A stretch of DNA of 64,000 nucleotides from Vibrio sp. S17_S38 (GCF_014694375.1 NZ_JAAUWW010000007.1:103690-167689); one strand, 5' to 3'; shown: positions 1-9,180, counted from the first letter of the stretch. Notes: generated by a model not told the origin, from the letters alone. A program made the numbers and translations.

Positions 1-159
1 AATGTAGAGCCGAGCAGCTCATACAACACATCGCTTATACAAAAATAGTTTATACAAAAAAAGCTTATATCGACTCAAATAACGTACATATAAAGGCTTA
101 ATCTTACCGTTTTTTTAGTCAGTATCGATCTTTTCTGCTACTTTACCCTTACAAAAAAA

Positions 160-191
160 GGACGTCAACACCTCTAGACGTCTAAGCGTCT
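160..191 (+). promoter_or_regulatory. Array of four tandem met boxes (MetJ operator)
   Basis: Four 8-bp units follow each other exactly in phase: GGACGTCA, ACACCTCT, AGACGTCT and AAGCGTCT. The third is the perfect MetJ consensus AGACGTCT and each of the others matches at 6 of 8 positions. MetJ is known to bind tandem 8-bp boxes cooperatively with S-adenosylmethionine. The array lies 75 bp upstream of the metJ start, so autoregulation is expected. A divergent met gene (metB in relatives) may share it, but none is visible left of the array in the first 160 bases. Confidence 0.88.
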
Positions 192-266
192 TTACTTATG
201 GCAGTCAATGCCGCTAAAATTGCTGTCCTAACACTTAATTTAGATAATAAACAACGAAGGTGCGTA

Positions 267-584
267 ATGGCCGATTGGAATGGGGACTACATTAGCCCAT
301 ATGCGGAACATGGAAAAAAAAGTGAGCAAGTCAAAAAAATCACTGTTTCTATTCCGCTGAAGGTATTAAAAATATTGACGGATGAGAGAACTCGCCGCCA
401 AGTTAACAACCTGCGCCATGCCACCAATAGTGAATTATTGTGTGAAGCATTTCTGCATGCTTATACCGGTCAACCTCTACCAACCGATGAAGACCTACGT
501 AAAGATCGCCCCGATGATTTGCCCGCTGAAGTCAAAAAGCTGATGACGGAAATGGGCATCGAATTTGAATCATTTGATGATTAA
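267..584 (+). CDS. metJ: Methionine repressor MetJ
   Basis: A 105-residue ribbon-helix-helix repressor which, with S-adenosylmethionine as corepressor, shuts down methionine biosynthesis and uptake genes. The protein begins [20 protein letters not shown] and carries the DNA-binding strand [15 protein letters not shown], almost identical to the E. coli protein and of the same length. An upstream in-frame ATG at 198 would add 23 residues unlike any MetJ and would place translation inside the operator region, so the ATG at 267, preceded by GAAGG, is chosen. Four met boxes lie upstream. The gene converges on malic enzyme with a shared hairpin terminator between. Confidence 0.97.
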   Translation: MADWNGDYISPYAEHGKKSEQVKKITVSIPLKVLKILTDERTRRQVNNLRHATNSELLCEAFLHAYTGQPLPTDEDLRKDRPDDLPAEVKKLMTEMGIEFESFDD

Positions 585-673
585 AACTATTGATAATGAA
601 AACCGTTGTTTATCAATACCATAGTCGAATTTTTATAGTTCATTACTAAAAAAACATGTATCACTAGAAAAAC

Positions 674-710
674 AAAGCCCGATCAAATATTCGTTTGATC
701 GGGCTTTTAT
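674..710. terminator. Bidirectional terminator between metJ and malic enzyme
   Basis: A perfect 14-bp inverted repeat (674-687 against 694-707) with a 6-nt loop. The stem is A-rich on its left side and T-rich on its right, so it gives a U-tract in both directions. It serves the convergent metJ and malic enzyme genes. Confidence 0.9.
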
Positions 711-759
711 TTTCTTCAAATTACTTCCAGTAATGAAATACTCAGAGAATGAAGGGTAT

Positions 760-2016
760 TTACTTATACTGCTCAGGCAGCGCAATACGAGCCACACCCG
801 ATTCAACCGCAGCGCGGGCAACTGCGCCAGCAACTCGTGGTAATAAACGTGGATCCATTGGTTTTGGAATAATGTAATCAGGACCAAATGCCAGCGATTT
901 TACACCAGCGGCTTGCAACACTTCCTCAGGAACGCCTTCTTTCGCCAATTGACGAATAGCTTCTACCGCTGCCAACTTCATTTCAGTGTTGATTTCGCTC
1001 GCACGAACGTCCAATGCGCCACGGAAAATGAATGGGAAACAAATCACGTTATTCACTTGGTTTGGATAATCACTGCGCCCAGTACCCATAATTAAATCAT
1101 TACGTACTTTAGCGGCAAGTTCAGGTTTGATTTCAGGATCAGGATTAGAACACGCAAATACCACAGGTTTATCTGCCATTAGTGCTAATGCTTCTGGTGG
1201 CAATAGATTCGGGCCTGATACACCTAAGAATAAATCCGCGCCAGCAATAACATCTTCTAAGGTGCGCATATCGGTGTTGTTAGCGAATAATTCTTTGTAT
1301 TCGTTTAAATCGTCACGACGTGTGTGAATAACGCCTTTACGATCCAGCATGTAGATTTTTTCACGTAATGCGCCACATTTAATTAATAGCTCCATACATG
1401 CAACCGCCGCCGCGCCAGCGCCTAAGCAAACAATCTTACATTCAGATAGTTTTTTGCCTTGCAACTCAATCGCATTCAACATGCCTGCCGCAGTTACAAT
1501 CGCCGTACCATGTTGGTCATCGTGGAAAACCGGCACATCACAACGCTCAATCAACTGGCGTTCAATTTCAAAACAATCCGGAGCCTTAATATCTTCTAAA
1601 TTGATACCACCAAAGGTATCAGCAATGTTGGCTACCGTATCCACAAACTCTTCGATGGTGCGATGCTTAACTTCAATATCAATCGAATCTAAGCCGGCAA
1701 AACGTTTAAATAATAATGATTTCCCTTCCATCACTGGTTTTGAAGCCAGTGGGCCTAAATTCCCTAAGCCTAAAATTGCAGTACCGTTTGAAATAACCGC
1801 AACCAAATTTCCTTTGCCTGTGTATTTGTAAGCATTATCAGGATTCAGTGCAATTTCACGCACTGGCTCTGCTACACCTGGGCTATAAGCTAAAGCAAGA
1901 TCTTCAGCAGTATCAGCTGGCTTAGTAAGAGAAATAGCAATTTTTCCCGGAATAGGCAGAGCATGATAATCTAAAGCTTGCTGGCGAAAATCTTTAGTCG
2001 GTTGGGTATCTGACAT
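760..2016 (-). CDS. maeB: NADP-type malic enzyme, short form
   Basis: Oxidative decarboxylation of malate to pyruvate and CO2 in the cytoplasm, feeding NAD(P)H and pyruvate pools. The 418-residue protein has the N-terminal malic domain with YSPGVAEP (44-51) and VFHDDQHGTA (163-172), then a Rossmann domain with GAGAAAVA (199-206). It lacks the C-terminal phosphotransacetylase-like domain that makes E. coli MaeB about 759 residues, so it is the single-module form common in vibrios and Gram-positives. Cofactor preference cannot be read from sequence. AGGAAT precedes the start at a good distance. It lies downstream of rpmE on the same strand, separated by a terminator. Confidence 0.9.
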   Translation of the reverse strand: MSDTQPTKDFRQQALDYHALPIPGKIAISLTKPADTAEDLALAYSPGVAEPVREIALNPDNAYKYTGKGNLVAVISNGTAILGLGNLGPLASKPVMEGKSLLFKRFAGLDSIDIEVKHRTIEEFVDTVANIADTFGGINLEDIKAPDCFEIERQLIERCDVPVFHDDQHGTAIVTAAGMLNAIELQGKKLSECKIVCLGAGAAAVACMELLIKCGALREKIYMLDRKGVIHTRRDDLNEYKELFANNTDMRTLEDVIAGADLFLGVSGPNLLPPEALALMADKPVVFACSNPDPEIKPELAAKVRNDLIMGTGRSDYPNQVNNVICFPFIFRGALDVRASEINTEMKLAAVEAIRQLAKEGVPEEVLQAAGVKSLAFGPDYIIPKPMDPRLLPRVAGAVARAAVESGVARIALPEQYK

Positions 2017-2120
2017 AATTTGGTATTCCTAAAAGAACGAAGACGATACAAGAAACAGATCATAATAGATTGAACGATAAGTTCCTAGCGAGTAAGCCCT
2101 CTTTCGCCTTAATTTTAAGT

Positions 2121-2150
2121 AATAAAAAAGGGATGCCGAAGCATCCCTTT
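2121..2150 (-). terminator. Terminator of rpmE
   Basis: A 10-bp perfect stem (2127-2136 with 2141-2150) closed by a tetraloop, UUCG when read on the minus strand, followed on that strand by a run of T. This is a canonical intrinsic terminator for rpmE, placed upstream of the malic enzyme gene. Confidence 0.92.
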
Positions 2151-2189
2151 GAAATTTGTCTCTAACTCTAAAAAATTTTTAGGTTGAGA

Positions 2190-2405
2190 TTATTTGCTGC
2201 TAAGAGCACCAAAACGCTTGTTAAAGCGATCAACACGGCCGCCAGTATCAACGATACGTTGCTTACCAGTGTAGAACGGGTGACATTTGTCACATACGTC
2301 TAAGTGGATAGTGTCTTTAGCTAGAGTTGAGCTGAACTCAAAAGCGTTACCACAAGAACAAGTTGCTGCAACTGCTTTGTATTCTGGGTGGATACCAGTT
2401 TTCAT
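2190..2405 (-). CDS. rpmE: 50S ribosomal protein L31 (zinc-binding form)
   Basis: A 71-residue L31 of the zinc-containing (C+) type. Cys16, Cys18, Cys37 and Cys40 form the CxC...CxxC site (CSCGNAFEF and [14 protein letters not shown]). The protein sits at the central protuberance and bridges the ribosomal subunits. In bacteria with a second zinc-free paralogue, L31 exchange is used for zinc economy; no paralogue is present in this window. It is monocistronic, divergent from priA, and has its own terminator. Confidence 0.97.
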   Translation of the reverse strand: MKTGIHPEYKAVAATCSCGNAFEFSSTLAKDTIHLDVCDKCHPFYTGKQRIVDTGGRVDRFNKRFGALSSK

Positions 2406-2781
2406 AGGACAAACCTTAATATTGGTCCGTATCGCTATCTGGTTCTTTCCTTCTATCCATCTTTTTATAAAAAATAATCAATAGAACAGGATGCCAGACA
2501 CCATACGTAGTGTTAAAAATAATGTAGAAATCTACATCGTTCGAGGCGCAGTATAGTAATGAATCCCAGCCCATCGATCAAGATATTTGCTCTCTTTTTC
2601 AGCATTTATTCTTGCAAACTGGCTTCATTACACGATAAGACCGTGTATATACTCTCGAAATTACACAGAGCTTGCTTTACTATACTTAAAGTTATGAAGT
2701 CTCCACTTCGTACCAAGGATATAACTCATTTAATTGGAATTCACCAACTATGTATCTCAACAACTATGTGTCTTAACATCT
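2406..2781. other. rpmE-priA divergent intergenic region
   Basis: 376 bp separating divergent starts. It contains one clear symmetric element: ATGTAGA-AA-TCTACAT (2522-2537), a perfect 7-2-7 palindrome about 115 bp upstream of rpmE. I see no recognisable Zur box or strong promoter hexamers. In-frame ATGs upstream of priA at 2734 do not start the conserved protein. Confidence 0.5.
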
Positions 2782-4983
2782 ATGCGTCCTAATATCGCCC
2801 AAGTCGCCTTGCCTGTTCCATTGGACAAATGTTTTGACTACCTCATTCCCAATTATTTATATCCTGTTGTAGGTGGCCGTGTCTCCGTCCCTTTTGGCCG
2901 CCAGACCTTAACTGGAATCGTCACCGCGTTAGTTGATACCTCTGACTTTCCTATTGAGCAACTCAAACCAATTAAAGCCAGTTTAGATAGTCAACCCGTC
3001 TGGCCGACCCCTTTATACCAATTACTCATTTGGTGCAGCCAGTTCTATCAATATCCGCTCGGTGATACATTTTCACTAGCACTTCCATCCTTGTTGCGTA
3101 GAGGCAAAGAAGCCAGTTTCGCCAGCCTTAAACAATGGCATATTACCGATTCAGGTAAGGACCAACTAAGCGCAGGATTTGGTCGAGCTCATCTGCAAGC
3201 CAAAGTAATGCGATTACTCGAAAATGCTCCTGTCCCTCATTCCGTTATGATTGAAGAAGAAGTAAGCAGTAGCACTTTAAAAACCTTACAAGATAAAGGA
3301 TGGATTGGCGCGACGTACACGCAGCCCATAACATCACGCTGGCCCGCCGAGATTGAAAATGAACAATACAAACCAAAACTCAACGAAGAACAAGCGATTG
3401 CGATTGCGACCGTTAATAACGTGCAAGGCTTTGGCTGCTATTTATTAGATGGCGTCACCGGTTCTGGCAAAACAGAAGTATATTTAAGCTTAATCAAGCC
3501 GGTGCTAGATAGAGGACAGCAAGCGTTAATTCTAGTGCCTGAAATTGGTTTAACCCCACAAACCATTCAGCGCTTTAAGCGTCGTTTTAATGTTCCGGTC
3601 GAAGTGATTCATTCGGGCTTAAATGATACCGAACGCCTCAATGCTTGGTTATCAGCACGAGATAAACAGGCTGGAATTGTGATTGGTACTCGTTCTGCCC
3701 TTTTTACCCCTTTTGCGAATTTAGGCATCATCATTGTTGATGAAGAACATGATGCTTCATATAAACAACAAGACACTTTACGCTACCATGCGCGTGATGT
3801 TGCCGTCATGCGCGCTCATAAAGACAACATTCCAATCGTATTAGGCTCCGCAACACCTGCACTTGAAACCTTACATAATGCACAAACTGGAAAATATCAC
3901 TACTTAACTTTAAGTAAGCGGGCGGGTAATGCGCAAGCTGCCACTCATAAAGTTCTCGATATTAAAGGTTTATATTTAGAAGGCGGTTTGTCCGCGCCAT
4001 TAATGGCAGAAATGCGTCGTCACTTAAATGCCGGCAATCAAGTCATGCTCTTTTTGAATCGACGTGGTTTTTCCCCTGCATTGATGTGCCATGAATGTGG
4101 CTGGATTGCCGAATGTAAACGCTGCGATGCTTATTATACTTTCCACCAAGGCAGCCAAGAGATGCGCTGCCATCATTGTGGTTCGCAAAAGCCTGTGATC
4201 CACCAATGTGATGGCTGTGGTTCTACGCAATTAGTCTCGGTTGGTGTTGGTACTGAGCAACTCGAAAAGCAACTCGAAGTACAATTTCCCGAATTTAAAA
4301 CCTTGCGAATTGATCGCGATAGCACTCGCCGAAAAGGCAGTTTAGAGTCAGCGTTAGAAGCAATTCGCAAAGGGGAATATCAAATTTTAATTGGCACTCA
4401 AATGCTCGCAAAAGGCCACCACTTTCCCAATGTGACTTTAGTGGGATTAATTGATGTCGATGGTTCACTGTATAGCAGCGATTTTCGCGCCTCAGAACGT
4501 TTAGCGCAACTATTTATTCAAGTTGCAGGTCGCTCGGGCCGAGCCAGTAAACCTGGGGAAGTATTATTACAAACCCATCATCCAGAGCATGCTTTACTGC
4601 AATCATTACTACACAAAAATTATCATCACTTTGCTCAGGCCGCATTGCAAGAACGTAAAATGGCCTTACTGCCGCCTTTTACTCATTTAAGTTTGATCCG
4701 AGCCGAATCCAACCAAAACGAGGCCACAGAAAACTTTTTGCGCCAAGTTCGCCATACCTTAGAAGCGCATCCATTGTTTGATGAAACCTGTATGGTACTC
4801 GGCCCGATGCCTGCTCCATTGTCAAAACGCGCAGGAAAATACCGATGGCAGTTACTACTGCAAGTTGAAGCCAGATCAAAAATGCAGCGCATATTGGCAT
4901 CATCAAAACCAGCAATTCAATTATTACCTCTAGCCAAAAAAGTGCGTTGGTCACTCGATATCGAGCCACAAGATCTCAGCTGA
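2782..4983 (+). CDS. priA: Primosomal protein N', replication restart helicase PriA
   Basis: PriA recognises stalled or collapsed forks, remodels them as a 3'-5' helicase and loads DnaB through PriB/DnaT. The protein is 733 residues against 732 in E. coli. Visible elements: N-terminal 3'-DNA-binding region (MRPNIAQVALPVPLDKCFDY), Walker A GVTGSGKT at 224-231 with Lys230, DEEH at 320-323, and eight zinc ligands Cys436, 439, 445, 448, 463, 466, 476 and 479, at the same numbers as E. coli. The start at 2782 matches the conserved N-terminus; an upstream ATG at 2734 would add 16 unconserved residues. It is divergent from rpmE and co-directional with cytR, 248 bp further on. Confidence 0.97.
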   Translation: MRPNIAQVALPVPLDKCFDYLIPNYLYPVVGGRVSVPFGRQTLTGIVTALVDTSDFPIEQLKPIKASLDSQPVWPTPLYQLLIWCSQFYQYPLGDTFSLALPSLLRRGKEASFASLKQWHITDSGKDQLSAGFGRAHLQAKVMRLLENAPVPHSVMIEEEVSSSTLKTLQDKGWIGATYTQPITSRWPAEIENEQYKPKLNEEQAIAIATVNNVQGFGCYLLDGVTGSGKTEVYLSLIKPVLDRGQQALILVPEIGLTPQTIQRFKRRFNVPVEVIHSGLNDTERLNAWLSARDKQAGIVIGTRSALFTPFANLGIIIVDEEHDASYKQQDTLRYHARDVAVMRAHKDNIPIVLGSATPALETLHNAQTGKYHYLTLSKRAGNAQAATHKVLDIKGLYLEGGLSAPLMAEMRRHLNAGNQVMLFLNRRGFSPALMCHECGWIAECKRCDAYYTFHQGSQEMRCHHCGSQKPVIHQCDGCGSTQLVSVGVGTEQLEKQLEVQFPEFKTLRIDRDSTRRKGSLESALEAIRKGEYQILIGTQMLAKGHHFPNVTLVGLIDVDGSLYSSDFRASERLAQLFIQVAGRSGRASKPGEVLLQTHHPEHALLQSLLHKNYHHFAQAALQERKMALLPPFTHLSLIRAESNQNEATENFLRQVRHTLEAHPLFDETCMVLGPMPAPLSKRAGKYRWQLLLQVEARSKMQRILASSKPAIQLLPLAKKVRWSLDIEPQDLS

Positions 4984-5024
4984 TCTTGAAATGTTGTGAC
5001 AAACTGAGCAACAAAATAATTGAA

Positions 5025-5040
5025 TGTGAGTGACATCACT
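5025..5040 (+). promoter_or_regulatory. Putative CRP site upstream of cytR
   Basis: TGTGA-GTGACA-TCACT matches the CRP consensus TGTGA-N6-TCACA at nine of ten core bases and lies about 190 bp upstream of cytR. In E. coli cytR is CRP-dependent and CytR acts together with CRP, so the site is plausible. Activation itself is inference. Confidence 0.65.
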
Positions 5041-5231
5041 TTTTTTCTGTAATTATTGCTGAAGGGTTCGTGTTAAGGTCTTAATTTAAAGCATAAAATA
5101 GTAACATCTTCGCTACATATTCCCCCGTAAAAACAGAGGGATTATTTTTATTATTTTGCTTATATCACTGTCGTACTTTTTAGAATATAAGCCAGTTATT
5201 GCCCATTTGGGCTTTTTAGGGAGAAAAAATC

Positions 5232-6236
5232 ATGGCGACAATGAAGGAGGTTGCTCAACTTGCAGGTGTATCCACCGCGACCGTATCAAGAGCGTTAATG
5301 AATCCAGAAAAGGTCTCATTCACCACTCGAAAACGAGTAGAAGATGCGGTTTTAGAATCAGGATATTCACCCCATTCCTTAACAAGAAACTTACGACGCA
5401 ACGAATCCAAAACCATTATCGTCATCGTCCCTGATATTTGTGATTCTTATTTCTCCGAAATAATTCGAGGAATTGAAGATACCGCGGCGGAGCATAATTA
5501 CCTCGTTTTATTAGGCGATAGCAGCCAACAGCTTAAACGTGACTCAACTTTTATGAATTTACTTTTCACGAAACAAGCTGATGGTATGTTACTACTCGGA
5601 AGCAGTACGCCTTTTGATGTCAGTAAATCTGAACAAAAAAACTTACCACCGTTGGTCATGGCGTGTGAATATGCTCCCGAATTAGAACTACCCACCGTTC
5701 ATATTGATAACTTAACGGCAGCGTTTGACGTCGTGAATTATTTAACTCAAATGGGACATAAACGTGTTGCCGAAATGTCAGGCCCAGAACACGCATCTTT
5801 ATGCCAATTCCGCCATCAAGGTTACCAGCAAGCCTTACGCAGAGCTGGAATTGAAATGAGTCCTAGCTACAAAGTTTGTGGCGATTTTACTTTTGAATCT
5901 GGCGTAGTTGCCGTAGGAAAATTATTAGCACTACCAGAACCACCAACCGCTATCTTTTGCCACAATGATGCAATGGCAATCGGAGCAATTCAGCAAGCCA
6001 AAAAGATGGGCTACCGAGTACCTCAAGATCTTTCCGTGGTTGGATTCGATGATATTCAATTTTCTCAATATTGCGATCCACCCTTAACCACTATTGCCCA
6101 ACCTCGTTATGAAATTGGCAAACAATCAATGCTGATGCTGCTAGAGATATTAAGAGGCCATGAGGTCAGGGCAGGATCTCGCTTACTTGAAGCTAATTTA
6201 GTGATCCGTAATAGCGCAGCGCCGCCTAGAATATAA
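5232..6236 (+). CDS. cytR: LacI-family repressor CytR
   Basis: Cytidine-responsive repressor of nucleoside uptake and catabolism genes, known to need CRP as co-binding partner. In vibrios it also influences competence and biofilm genes. The 334-residue protein begins MATMKEVAQLAGVSTATVSR, the LacI-type helix-turn-helix (about residues 3-25), with a hinge helix near 50-60, then the periplasmic-binding-protein-like effector domain (about 62-330, including VVGFDDIQFS). GGGAGA gives a ribosome site before the ATG. The position between priA and ftsN is the conserved gammaproteobacterial location, which supports CytR over other LacI paralogues. Confidence 0.93.
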   Translation: MATMKEVAQLAGVSTATVSRALMNPEKVSFTTRKRVEDAVLESGYSPHSLTRNLRRNESKTIIVIVPDICDSYFSEIIRGIEDTAAEHNYLVLLGDSSQQLKRDSTFMNLLFTKQADGMLLLGSSTPFDVSKSEQKNLPPLVMACEYAPELELPTVHIDNLTAAFDVVNYLTQMGHKRVAEMSGPEHASLCQFRHQGYQQALRRAGIEMSPSYKVCGDFTFESGVVAVGKLLALPEPPTAIFCHNDAMAIGAIQQAKKMGYRVPQDLSVVGFDDIQFSQYCDPPLTTIAQPRYEIGKQSMLMLLEILRGHEVRAGSRLLEANLVIRNSAAPPRI

Positions 6237-6415
6237 GCAGCAATTAGAGTAAATAGATATTTACAACATTCAAACTGACCAAAAAACAAAGCTGACTATA
6301 GTGAAAATAACCATGTGAAAAACAAGTTAATTGGCAGTGGAATGAATAGATATTTGACACAATAGGTATTACTATATGACTCCTTTTTGAAACCATACAG
6401 AATTGTAGATCGCCT

Positions 6416-6991
6416 GTGGCTAATAGAGATTACGTAAGAAAAAATCCTGCACCGAATAAGAAGAAAAATACTCGCGGACCCGCATCTAAGAAAAAAGCAC
6501 CTCAACGTGCGATTCCTTGGAAAGCGGCGATCATTGCGATTATTTTACTGGGTGGTTTAATTTCTTTGTTATCAATGCTAAGTAGCGATCCTGAGCCTAA
6601 AGCGCCCAGTGTTAAAGATATCCTTATAATTGCCCCGACCAAAACTCAACCCACTCAAGTATTACCGCCTCCTCCGGAAGAGAAGTGGGATTACATGGAA
6701 AGCTTGCCTAAACGTGAAATCGAAGTCCAAGCTAAAGAACAGGTAGTTCCGAAAATCCCGTATATCATGCAATGTGGCGCTTACAAAACATCCGCTCAAG
6801 CTGGGCAACGTAAAGCCAATATCGCTTTTCAGGGTTTAAAAAGTAAAGTCCTCAAATTAGAAGGCAGCAGTTGGTATCGCATAATTTTAGGTCCTTACAC
6901 TTACAAACGTGATGCTGTAAAAGAGCAACATATCTTACAGCGCGCCAAGATTGAGCCTTGCATCATTTTGAAGGACACCCTAGGAAAATAA
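6416..6991 (+). CDS. ftsN: Cell division protein FtsN
   Basis: A late divisome protein that triggers septal peptidoglycan synthesis. The 191-residue bitopic inner-membrane protein has a basic cytoplasmic segment starting MANRDYVRK (1-34), one membrane span (about 35-55), a proline-rich periplasmic linker, and a C-terminal SPOR domain (about 114-186, from YIMQCGAYKT) that binds denuded glycan strands. The start is GTG at 6416. No in-frame ATG lies before the membrane span, and the MANRDYV start is typical of the family, so GTG is accepted. The linker is shorter than in E. coli FtsN (319 residues). Confidence 0.93.
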   Translation: MANRDYVRKNPAPNKKKNTRGPASKKKAPQRAIPWKAAIIAIILLGGLISLLSMLSSDPEPKAPSVKDILIIAPTKTQPTQVLPPPPEEKWDYMESLPKREIEVQAKEQVVPKIPYIMQCGAYKTSAQAGQRKANIAFQGLKSKVLKLEGSSWYRIILGPYTYKRDAVKEQHILQRAKIEPCIILKDTLGK

Positions 6992-6995
6992 AAAA

Positions 6996-7053
6996 CGAGA
7001 GCCGAATATCATAACTGGCATCATTAGTGCCAATCTATTATTTTCGGCTCTCG
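6996..7053. other. Nested hairpin downstream of ftsN
   Basis: A perfect 11-bp stem (6996-7006 with 7043-7053) encloses a second hairpin with a 5-bp stem (7016-7020 with 7028-7032). It begins 5 nt after the ftsN stop and lies upstream of the predicted hslV promoter, so it belongs to the ftsN 3' end. No T-run follows on the plus strand, so it is not a classic intrinsic terminator; it may protect or process the mRNA end. On the minus strand a T-run follows (complement of 6991-6995). Confidence 0.6.
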
Positions 7054-7095
7054 GGCAAAGCATCCTTCATTCCTGTGACATTTTATTCCCCTCCC

Positions 7096-7124
7096 TTGAA
7101 TTTCATCTCTCTTAACCGCATATA
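7096..7124 (+). promoter_or_regulatory. Sigma-32 (RpoH) type heat-shock promoter of hslVU
   Basis: TTGAAT (7096-7101), a 14-bp spacer and CCGCATATA (7116-7124) match the RpoH promoter pattern TTGAAA-N11-16-CCCCATNT(A) with one mismatch in each box. Transcription would start near 7131, giving a leader of about 30 nt before the hslV GTG. hslVU is a heat-shock operon in E. coli. Confidence 0.75.
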
Positions 7125-7159
7125 GATTAGACCACCAGAATAAGAAGAAGAGGTTTCTC

Positions 7160-7678
7160 GTGACTACTATAGTATCTGTGCGCCGTAATAATAAAGTTGT
7201 CATCGCAGGTGATGGCCAAGTCTCTCTAGGCAATACTGTGATGAAAGGCAATGCGAAAAAAGTACGTCGCCTTTATAACAACAAAGTACTCGCCGGTTTT
7301 GCTGGTGGTACTGCAGATGCCTTCACGCTATTTGAACGCTTTGAACGTAAACTCGAAATGCATCAAGGCCATTTAACCAAAGCAGCCGTTGAGCTAGCTA
7401 AAGACTGGCGCAGCGATCGAGCTTTACGCAAACTCGAAGCCATTCTTGCGGTCGCCGATGAAACTGCCTCGTTAATCATTACTGGTAATGGCGATGTGGT
7501 TCAACCTGAAAATGATCTCATTGCGATTGGTTCTGGCGGCAACTTTGCCCAAGCCGCAGCTATCGCCTTACTTGAAAATACCGATTTAGAAGCTCGCGAC
7601 ATTGCAGAAAAAGCATTAAATATCGCCGGTGATATTTGTGTATTTACCAATCATCACCATACGATTGAAGAACTATAA
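7160..7678 (+). CDS. hslV: ATP-dependent protease peptidase subunit HslV
   Basis: The proteasome-like threonine peptidase that forms a double hexameric ring and is activated by HslU. The 172-residue protein starts MTTIVSVRR; removal of Met exposes the catalytic Thr. It contains the GDGQ, KKVRR and IAIGSGG motifs and matches E. coli (176 residues) almost throughout. The start is GTG at 7160, with AGAAGAGG upstream, fixed by the conserved TTIVSVRR N-terminus. hslU follows after 114 bp, a longer spacer than the near-contiguous arrangement in E. coli, with no terminator in it. Confidence 0.97.
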   Translation: MTTIVSVRRNNKVVIAGDGQVSLGNTVMKGNAKKVRRLYNNKVLAGFAGGTADAFTLFERFERKLEMHQGHLTKAAVELAKDWRSDRALRKLEAILAVADETASLIITGNGDVVQPENDLIAIGSGGNFAQAAAIALLENTDLEARDIAEKALNIAGDICVFTNHHHTIEEL

Positions 7679-7792
7679 GCATTACTTTTTGCTTAATTTC
7701 CTCTCATATCAAAGCTTTTAACTGAATATATAAGCACGGTATTGTTGATGCATTACCTTGTATCTTCTTAAAGTAGAAGGATAAATAAATTT

Positions 7793-9130
7793 ATGTCTGA
7801 GATGACTCCTCGTGAAATTGTTCATGAACTGAACCAACACATTATCGGTCAAGATAAAGCCAAACGCGCGGTTGCTATTGCACTGCGTAATCGTTGGCGT
7901 CGGATGCAACTATCGGAAGATTTCCGTGCTGAAGTGACCCCAAAAAATATTTTAATGATCGGCCCAACCGGTGTGGGTAAAACAGAAATCGCACGCCGTT
8001 TAGCAAAATTAGCTAATGCTCCATTCATTAAAGTAGAAGCGACCAAGTTCACCGAAGTGGGTTATGTGGGTAAAGAAGTGGAAAGTATTATCCGTGATCT
8101 CATGGATGTTTCGATTAAGCTCACTCACCAACAAGCGACCGAAAAAGTAAAATTCCGAGCAGAAGAGCAAGCAGAGGAACGAGTTCTAGATGCTTTGTTG
8201 CCACCACCTCGTGAAGGCTGGGGACAAGATGATCAATCAAAAGAAAGCACATCGAATACTCGTCAAATCTTTCGTAAAAAGTTACGCGAAGGTCAGTTAG
8301 ATGACAAAGAAATAGAAATTGATGTCGCAGCACCACAAATGGGTGTTGAAATCATGGCGCCTCCTGGTATGGAAGAAATGACCAATCAGCTGCAAGGTAT
8401 GTTTCAAAACCTCGCCGGTGATACCAAGAAGAGTCGTAAACTAAAAATCAAAGATGCACTTAAAGCCCTTGTCGAAGAAGAAGCCAGCAAACTGGTGAAT
8501 TCAGAAGACATCAAAGAACAAGCGATCTTCAATGCAGAAAACAACGGTATTGTGTTTATTGATGAGATCGACAAAATCTGTAAACGTGCCGATCAAACTG
8601 GCGGTGGCGATGTATCTCGTGAAGGGGTACAACGCGATCTTTTACCTTTAGTCGAAGGCAGCACAGTTTCAACTAAACACGGAATGGTTCGCACCGATCA
8701 TATTTTATTTGTGGCATCAGGCGCATTCCAAACCGCAAAACCATCTGATCTCATCCCTGAGCTACAAGGTCGATTACCAATCCGTGTCGAGCTAGAAGCG
8801 TTAAGCAGTAATGACTTCAAACGTATATTAACTGAACCACACGCATCATTAACTGAGCAATATTGTGCATTGATGGGAACTGAGCAAGTTGAAGTAACGT
8901 TTACCGAAGATGGTATTACAAAAATTGCCGAAGCGGCATGGCAAGTAAACGAAAGTACTGAAAACATTGGTGCCCGTCGTCTTCATACTGTTATGGAGCG
9001 TTTAATGGATGAAATATCATTTGATGCCACCGACAATCCAGGCAGCAAAGTAGAAATAAATGCCGAATACGTTCACAAACGTCTTGGTGAACTGGTTGCC
9101 GATGAAGATTTGAGTCGTTTTATTTTATAA
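7793..9130 (+). CDS. hslU: AAA+ unfoldase HslU (ClpY)
   Basis: The ATP-dependent unfoldase partner of HslV, degrading for example SulA and heat-damaged proteins. The 445-residue protein has Walker A GPTGVGKT (57-64), the substrate-gripping pore loop GYVG (90-93), an extended acidic intermediate (I) domain from about 110 to 245, Walker B ending VFIDEID, the sensor region and the C-terminal EDLSRFIL tail that docks into HslV. The length matches E. coli (443). The ATG is preceded by AGAAGGATAA. It is followed by a strong terminator at 9152-9180. Confidence 0.97.
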   Translation: MSEMTPREIVHELNQHIIGQDKAKRAVAIALRNRWRRMQLSEDFRAEVTPKNILMIGPTGVGKTEIARRLAKLANAPFIKVEATKFTEVGYVGKEVESIIRDLMDVSIKLTHQQATEKVKFRAEEQAEERVLDALLPPPREGWGQDDQSKESTSNTRQIFRKKLREGQLDDKEIEIDVAAPQMGVEIMAPPGMEEMTNQLQGMFQNLAGDTKKSRKLKIKDALKALVEEEASKLVNSEDIKEQAIFNAENNGIVFIDEIDKICKRADQTGGGDVSREGVQRDLLPLVEGSTVSTKHGMVRTDHILFVASGAFQTAKPSDLIPELQGRLPIRVELEALSSNDFKRILTEPHASLTEQYCALMGTEQVEVTFTEDGITKIAEAAWQVNESTENIGARRLHTVMERLMDEISFDATDNPGSKVEINAEYVHKRLGELVADEDLSRFIL

Positions 9131-9151
9131 TAATGAGGACGCTACATTCAT

Positions 9152-9180
9152 AAAAAGCTCGCCTAGTGCGAGCTTTTTTT
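9152..9180 (+). terminator. hslVU terminator
   Basis: An 11-bp perfect stem (9152-9162 with 9168-9178), loop CTAGT, and T-run. It is positioned 22 nt after hslU. The A-run on the left side could also support termination on the opposite strand. Confidence 0.93.

Noticed and set aside
198..266. 23-codon N-terminal extension of metJ from the ATG at 198
   Set aside because: No MetJ has this extension, and GAAGG sits properly before the ATG at 267.
1454..1831. Open frame of 125 codons on the plus strand
   Set aside because: Lies wholly antisense to malic enzyme, with no ribosome site and no recognisable domain.
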